Positions 7,836 to 10,744 of a stretch of 10,744 nucleotides of DNA are shown here, piece after piece. Each line of letters opens with the position of its first letter. Position 1 is the first letter of the stretch. The notes beneath the pieces are model-generated. The model was not told the origin of the DNA, made no database searches, and saw only the letters and a program-made list of their open reading frames with translations. Made by a program: the position numbers and the translations under genes. The stretch is from positions 1 to 10,744 of the forward strand of contig JAITTD010000266.1 in the NCBI GenBank assembly GCA_031287245.1, in the 5' to 3' direction. Source of the DNA: Bacteroidales bacterium. Its GTDB lineage: Bacteria > Bacteroidota > Bacteroidia > Bacteroidales > UBA4181.

Positions 7836-8954
7836 TCACAGTGTTCCTTTGGTGCTGGGCATTTCGAAATGGTAAATATCTCTGTGGATAGCCATTTTCA
7901 ATGCTTTTGCCAGCGCTTTGAAGGTGCCTTCGATTTTGTGGTGTTCGTTTTTGCCTTCCGCTCTGATATACAGGTTCATTTTTGCTGCATCGCTCAACGA
8001 TTTGAAAAAATGCAGGAACATTTCCGCAGGCATATCGCCAATTTTTTCGCGATGGTACTCTGCTTCCCACACTAACCACGAGCGTCCGCCGAAATCGAGC
8101 GCTACCGTGCACAGGCAATCGTCCATCGGCAGGCAGAAGCCGTAGCGTTCTATTCCTCTTTTGTTTCCCAAAGCGGCATACAGGGCTTCGCCAAGCGCAA
8201 TGGCGGTGTCTTCAATGGTGTGGTGTTCATCTACTTCCAAATCTCCTTTGGCTTGGATACTAAGGTCGATGCCAGCGTGTTTGCCGATTTGGTCAAGGAT
8301 ATGGTTGAAAAAATTCAACCCCGTGCTGATGTTGCATTTGCCGTTGCCGTCGAGGTTGATTTCTACCGCGATGTCGGTTTCTTTGGTTTTTCGGCGAACT
8401 GTAGCGCGTCTTTCTTTGGCAAAAAGGATTTCAGCCACCTTATCCCAGTCGGTGGTGCACAGGATGCAGATTTCCTTCAATTCAGGATGTCCGTCAAGCA
8501 GGGCGGCGTCGTTCAGCAGGATGGCTTTACAATGCAGGTTTTTCGCTAATTCCACATCGGTGAGGCGGTCGCCGATGACACAGGACGCGGACAGGTCGTA
8601 CTCGCCGGTCAGGTATTTGCCGAACATACCGGTTTCGGGTTTCCGTGTCGGCGCGTTATCCGCGGGCAGGGAACGGTCTATCAACACATCGTCGAATGTG
8701 ACGCCTTCGTTTGCAAAAGCCTGCAAAAGTTTAGCCTGTGCCGGCAAAAAACGGTCTTCGGGAAACGATTTCGTGCCTAAACCGTCCTGATTGGTTGCCA
8801 TCACCAATTCAAAATCCAGATTTTTCCGTATAAAATACAAATTGCGAAACACTTTCGGGTAAAATTCCAGTTTTTCCAAACTGTCCACCTGATAGTCTTC
8901 CGGCGGCTCTTTGATTAATGTGCCATCCCTGTCGATAAACAATACTCTTTTCAT
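7836..8954 (-). CDS. hisB: Bifunctional histidinol-phosphatase / imidazoleglycerol-phosphate dehydratase
   Basis: A 372-residue fusion carrying out two steps of histidine synthesis in the cytoplasm. The N-terminal HAD phosphatase (about 1-165) has the nucleophile motif FIDRDGT (Asp8 and Asp10), ATNQDG (53-58) and GDRLTD (Asp129, Asp133). The C-terminal IGP dehydratase (about 182-372) has the metal-binding [11 protein letters not shown] (His218, His226), DEHHTIED (242-249) and [12 protein letters not shown] (336-347) motifs. The four zinc ligands of the E. coli phosphatase domain (Cys93, His95, Cys101, Cys103) correspond here to Asp93, Ser95, Ala101 and Thr103. I believe this is usual for Bacteroidetes HisB. 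The ending PSTKGTL looks complete. No other his gene is adjacent, and a promoter lies just upstream, so it appears separated from any his operon. The stop codon overlaps the end of the palindromic repeat. Confidence 0.96.
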   Translation of the reverse strand: MKRVLFIDRDGTLIKEPPEDYQVDSLEKLEFYPKVFRNLYFIRKNLDFELVMATNQDGLGTKSFPEDRFLPAQAKLLQAFANEGVTFDDVLIDRSLPADNAPTRKPETGMFGKYLTGEYDLSASCVIGDRLTDVELAKNLHCKAILLNDAALLDGHPELKEICILCTTDWDKVAEILFAKERRATVRRKTKETDIAVEINLDGNGKCNISTGLNFFNHILDQIGKHAGIDLSIQAKGDLEVDEHHTIEDTAIALGEALYAALGNKRGIERYGFCLPMDDCLCTVALDFGGRSWLVWEAEYHREKIGDMPAEMFLHFFKSLSDAAKMNLYIRAEGKNEHHKIEGTFKALAKALKMAIHRDIYHFEMPSTKGTL

Positions 8955-8986
8955 AGATGTTTACAATATCGGTTTAAACGAAGTTT

Positions 8987-9016
8987 CAAAAGTACAATTA
9001 TTTTCCTGCTTGCAAA
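8987..9016 (-). promoter_or_regulatory. Bacteroidetes-type promoter of hisB
   Basis: On the minus strand TTTG (9013-9016) is followed after 18 bp by TACTTTTG (8987-8994), matching TTTG / TAnnTTTG with spacing slightly under the usual 19-21. Transcription from about 8980 would give a leader near 25 nt before ATG 8954, too short for a his leader-peptide attenuator or T-box. The diverging hydrolase gene begins 62 bp beyond the TTTG box; I find no matching plus-strand promoter. Confidence 0.6.
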
Positions 9017-9078
9017 AATTTTGAGTAATAATAATCTGCCGAAATTTCCGTTTTTACAGTATTGAACGCCTGATAAGA

Positions 9079-9939
9079 ATGAAAAGGATTTTTATACTAT
9101 CGATTATTGCCCTTTTAATGACCGGATGCAAGGAAAAGTTGCCGCCCAACGAGGAAGGCACGCCGATGCAAGATGTTGAATATGGCACGCATCCCCGCCA
9201 GAAAATGGATATTTCATTGCCTTCAACGGCGGACGACCGGCATAAAGCGCCCGTTATTTTGTGCATTCACGGCGGAAGTTGGTCAGGCGGCGACAAAACA
9301 GATTTTGAATATCTAAAAACTACTGTAAACAAGGTGAATTGCGCATACGTGTCCATCAATTACCGCTTGCTGCCTGACAATGCTAACTTTCTCGATATGC
9401 AAGAAGATATTCATACCGCTGTTGCCTTTCTGAAAGCGCACAGCGATAGATATCATTTGAAAATCGACAAGTTGGCGATAATAGGAAGCAGTGCAGGCGC
9501 CCATTTAGCGCTGTTGTATGCTTATGCCGTGCAAAGTTCCATCAAGGTAGCCTGTGTTGCCTCTCAGTCGGGACCTGCCGATTTTCGCGAAATGAATGTG
9601 TCATCCAATCTTGCCTTGGTCAACAGACTGTGCAACACGCAAGTGACTTCGGCGCAATTGGCGAGCCCCGATTTTTCTTTTCCCGATGCATGGTTGTCGG
9701 CTTCGCCTGTGGAACACGTGAGTAGCGCCAGCCCCCCTACCCTTTTGGCTCACGGCGTAAAAGACGAATTGGTGCCATATAGCAATGCCGTGAATTTGAA
9801 CGATAAGTTGGAAAAATTTGGCGTTACGCATCAGTTAATCACTTTTCCCAATTCGGGGCACGAACTCAGTAAAGACGCGGATGCGTCCAAAGAATATCAA
9901 CAAGCCCTTGCTGATTATTTGATGCTGTATCTTTTTTAA
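9079..9939 (+). CDS. Lipoprotein alpha/beta-hydrolase (carboxylesterase-like)
   Basis: A 286-residue predicted esterase with a lipoprotein signal: MKRIFILSIIALLMTGC, Lys2-Arg3, a hydrophobic core and Cys17 as the lipidation site, so it should be anchored in an envelope membrane. The mature part has the alpha/beta-hydrolase fold marks of the esterase/lipase (Aes or HSL-like) group: the oxyanion motif HGGSW (64-68), INYRLLP (93-99), the nucleophile elbow GSSAG (136-140, Ser138), Asp229 in HGVKDELVP and His261 in PNSGHEL, together a plausible triad. Similar Bacteroidetes proteins include acetyl- and feruloyl-esterases acting on plant polysaccharides, but no glycan-utilisation genes are nearby, so the substrate is open. 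The residues after Cys17 (KEK) only weakly resemble surface-export signals. It diverges from hisB and converges on the ATPase gene with a 32 bp gap lacking a clear terminator. Confidence 0.9.
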   Translation: MKRIFILSIIALLMTGCKEKLPPNEEGTPMQDVEYGTHPRQKMDISLPSTADDRHKAPVILCIHGGSWSGGDKTDFEYLKTTVNKVNCAYVSINYRLLPDNANFLDMQEDIHTAVAFLKAHSDRYHLKIDKLAIIGSSAGAHLALLYAYAVQSSIKVACVASQSGPADFREMNVSSNLALVNRLCNTQVTSAQLASPDFSFPDAWLSASPVEHVSSASPPTLLAHGVKDELVPYSNAVNLNDKLEKFGVTHQLITFPNSGHELSKDADASKEYQQALADYLMLYLF

Positions 9940-9971
9940 TGACTGGTACAACCTGCGAAAGTTTTATATCG

Positions 9972-10742
9972 CTACATCTGCTCAAACAAATCATCCATTG
10001 TAACTTCACTTTGAATATTATTCCAATACTCATTGCGTTTCACGCCGTAAGTTGTTACCATTGTGATATGTACGGTTTTTTTAGTATGAGTTTCTTCAAT
10101 AAAAGTACCCAGTTTGTTTCGTAGATTTTCATCCTGACTTTTTGTAATCACAAATGGCTTGTTTGAATATTTCATTTCACAAAGATTGATAATATTGTCG
10201 TGTCTGTCAATAAGCAAATCAATTTGTGCGCCGTTTTCTGCCTCTTTACTGCGCCACCCCGAAGTGTATGAAACTACGCCACCGATACTTAATGCTTTCT
10301 TAATCTGCACAATATGTGTTTGACATAACAACTCAAACGAATATCCCGACCACGCTTTATAAGTACTGCTGTTCGTTAAACTGCTCCAATAATCGCTATT
10401 GGTGCCTTTTTTGTCTTTCACAAAATTGTGATAAAACAAGGAATAAAAATCCGTCAGTTGATACAGTTGATATTTCTTTTTAGTTGCAAAATTGTTGTTA
10501 ATTGAAATAAATCCACACTGTTCCAACTCTTCCAAAATAGCCGTTAAACCGCCACCGTTTGAAATGTGCGACAACTTCGCGACTTCATCACGGGTTAAAC
10601 CTTTGCGTTTTTGTGCCAATGCCTCAATTATTTGCATATATTTCTGTGGCGACTTGAACAGCGAAGAATAGAGTTTCTCATACTCATCCCGTAAAACAGC
10701 ATTTTTCTTAAAGAACAGATTGTCAATGTTTTGTGATAATCC
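9972..10742 (-). CDS. ATPase/DUF234-type protein, C-terminal part (partial)
   Basis: The 3' part of a gene whose start lies beyond the right edge; about 256 residues are visible and the frame stays open to the window end, so the ATG at 10637 is internal. The visible portion begins with GLSQNIDNLFFKKNAVLRDE, LYSSLFKSPQKY and a winged-helix segment with GLTRDEVA and NGGGLTAILEELEQCGFI. This is the layout that follows the P-loop module in the archaeal-ATPase-like (ATPase_2) plus DUF234 family. The C-terminal DUF234 region carries GYSFE, then AQIDLLIDR and LCEMKYS. The Asp and the Glu-x-Lys (visible residues about 175, 189 and 191) fit a PD-(D/E)XK nuclease-like core. Walker motifs are outside the window. 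The cellular role of this family is not established; nucleic-acid handling is suggested by the fold only. Confidence 0.82.
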   Translation of the reverse strand, partial: GLSQNIDNLFFKKNAVLRDEYEKLYSSLFKSPQKYMQIIEALAQKRKGLTRDEVAKLSHISNGGGLTAILEELEQCGFISINNNFATKKKYQLYQLTDFYSLFYHNFVKDKKGTNSDYWSSLTNSSTYKAWSGYSFELLCQTHIVQIKKALSIGGVVSYTSGWRSKEAENGAQIDLLIDRHDNIINLCEMKYSNKPFVITKSQDENLRNKLGTFIEETHTKKTVHITMVTTYGVKRNEYWNNIQSEVTMDDLFEQM

Positions 10743-10744
10743 CA

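Larger units (their letters stand above)
7618..7837. repeat. Composite palindromic repeat element with 23-bp inverted ends
   Basis: This intergenic block is bounded by a perfect 23-bp inverted repeat, 7624-7646 and 7815-7837. Both arms are built from 7-bp units: the left side reads AATTACG, AATTAAA, AATTACG, AATTACG (7618-7645), and the complement of the right side reads AATTAAA then three AATTACG (7836 down to 7809). Between them lie a 17-bp perfect hairpin and two smaller palindromes, listed separately. No credible ORF is inside. The layout resembles a MITE or REP-type cassette. I recall similar AATTACG-rich intergenic repeats from Bacteroidetes genomes but cannot verify this here. No convincing target-site duplication flanks it. 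The right arm supplies the last two bases of the hisB TGA stop. Confidence 0.8.

Noticed and set aside
7618..7837. CRISPR array
   Set aside because: The repeated units are 7 bp and contiguous, and the longer repeats are inverted rather than regularly spaced direct repeats with unique spacers. No cas genes are present.
8161..8790. A 209-codon open frame on the plus strand
   Set aside because: It is antisense to hisB, Ser/Arg-rich and without motifs; both HisB catalytic domains are intact on the other strand.
9939..10124. Small plus-strand ORF starting at the hydrolase stop
   Set aside because: It overlaps the ATPase gene in antisense, has no recognisable features and starts only because TAATG occurs there.

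Overview
The window looks like a chromosomal segment of a Bacteroidetes bacterium, most likely of the order Bacteroidales. Four transcription starts are preceded by the phylum's promoter pattern (TTTG, about 18-20 bp, TAnnTTTG). The bifunctional HisB, the ClpC with its IGF loop and the Tat-targeted Gfo/Idh/MocA oxidoreductase also fit. No genus can be named from the sequence alone.

Layout from left to right. The 3' end of a sensor histidine kinase (+) enters from the left edge and converges, with a 7 bp gap, on tex (-). tex follows a Tat-exported Gfo/Idh/MocA oxidoreductase on the same strand with a 34 bp gap, and a clear promoter lies before the oxidoreductase, so the two probably form one transcript. 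Upstream lies malate dehydrogenase mdh (-) with a strong hairpin terminator, then tRNA-Cys(GCA) (-) with its own -7 box and a bidirectional terminator, then clpC (-). The gap between clpC and hisB (7552-7835) holds the clpC promoter and an unusual composite palindromic repeat. hisB (-) follows as a stand-alone histidine biosynthesis gene. Diverging from it is a lipoprotein alpha/beta-hydrolase (+). This converges on the truncated gene of an ATPase/DUF234-type protein with a PD-(D/E)XK-like C-terminus (-), which runs off the right edge.

Most genes are housekeeping: RNA-binding transcription accessory factor, TCA-cycle enzyme, protein quality control, histidine synthesis and a tRNA. They do not form one pathway, and I see no multi-gene novel system. 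The parts that repay a second look are the nested palindromic element between clpC and hisB, whose outer arms are built from 7-bp units and whose right arm supplies part of the hisB stop codon; the partial ATPase with a nuclease-like fold; and the HisB phosphatase domain that has lost all four zinc ligands known from the E. coli enzyme.
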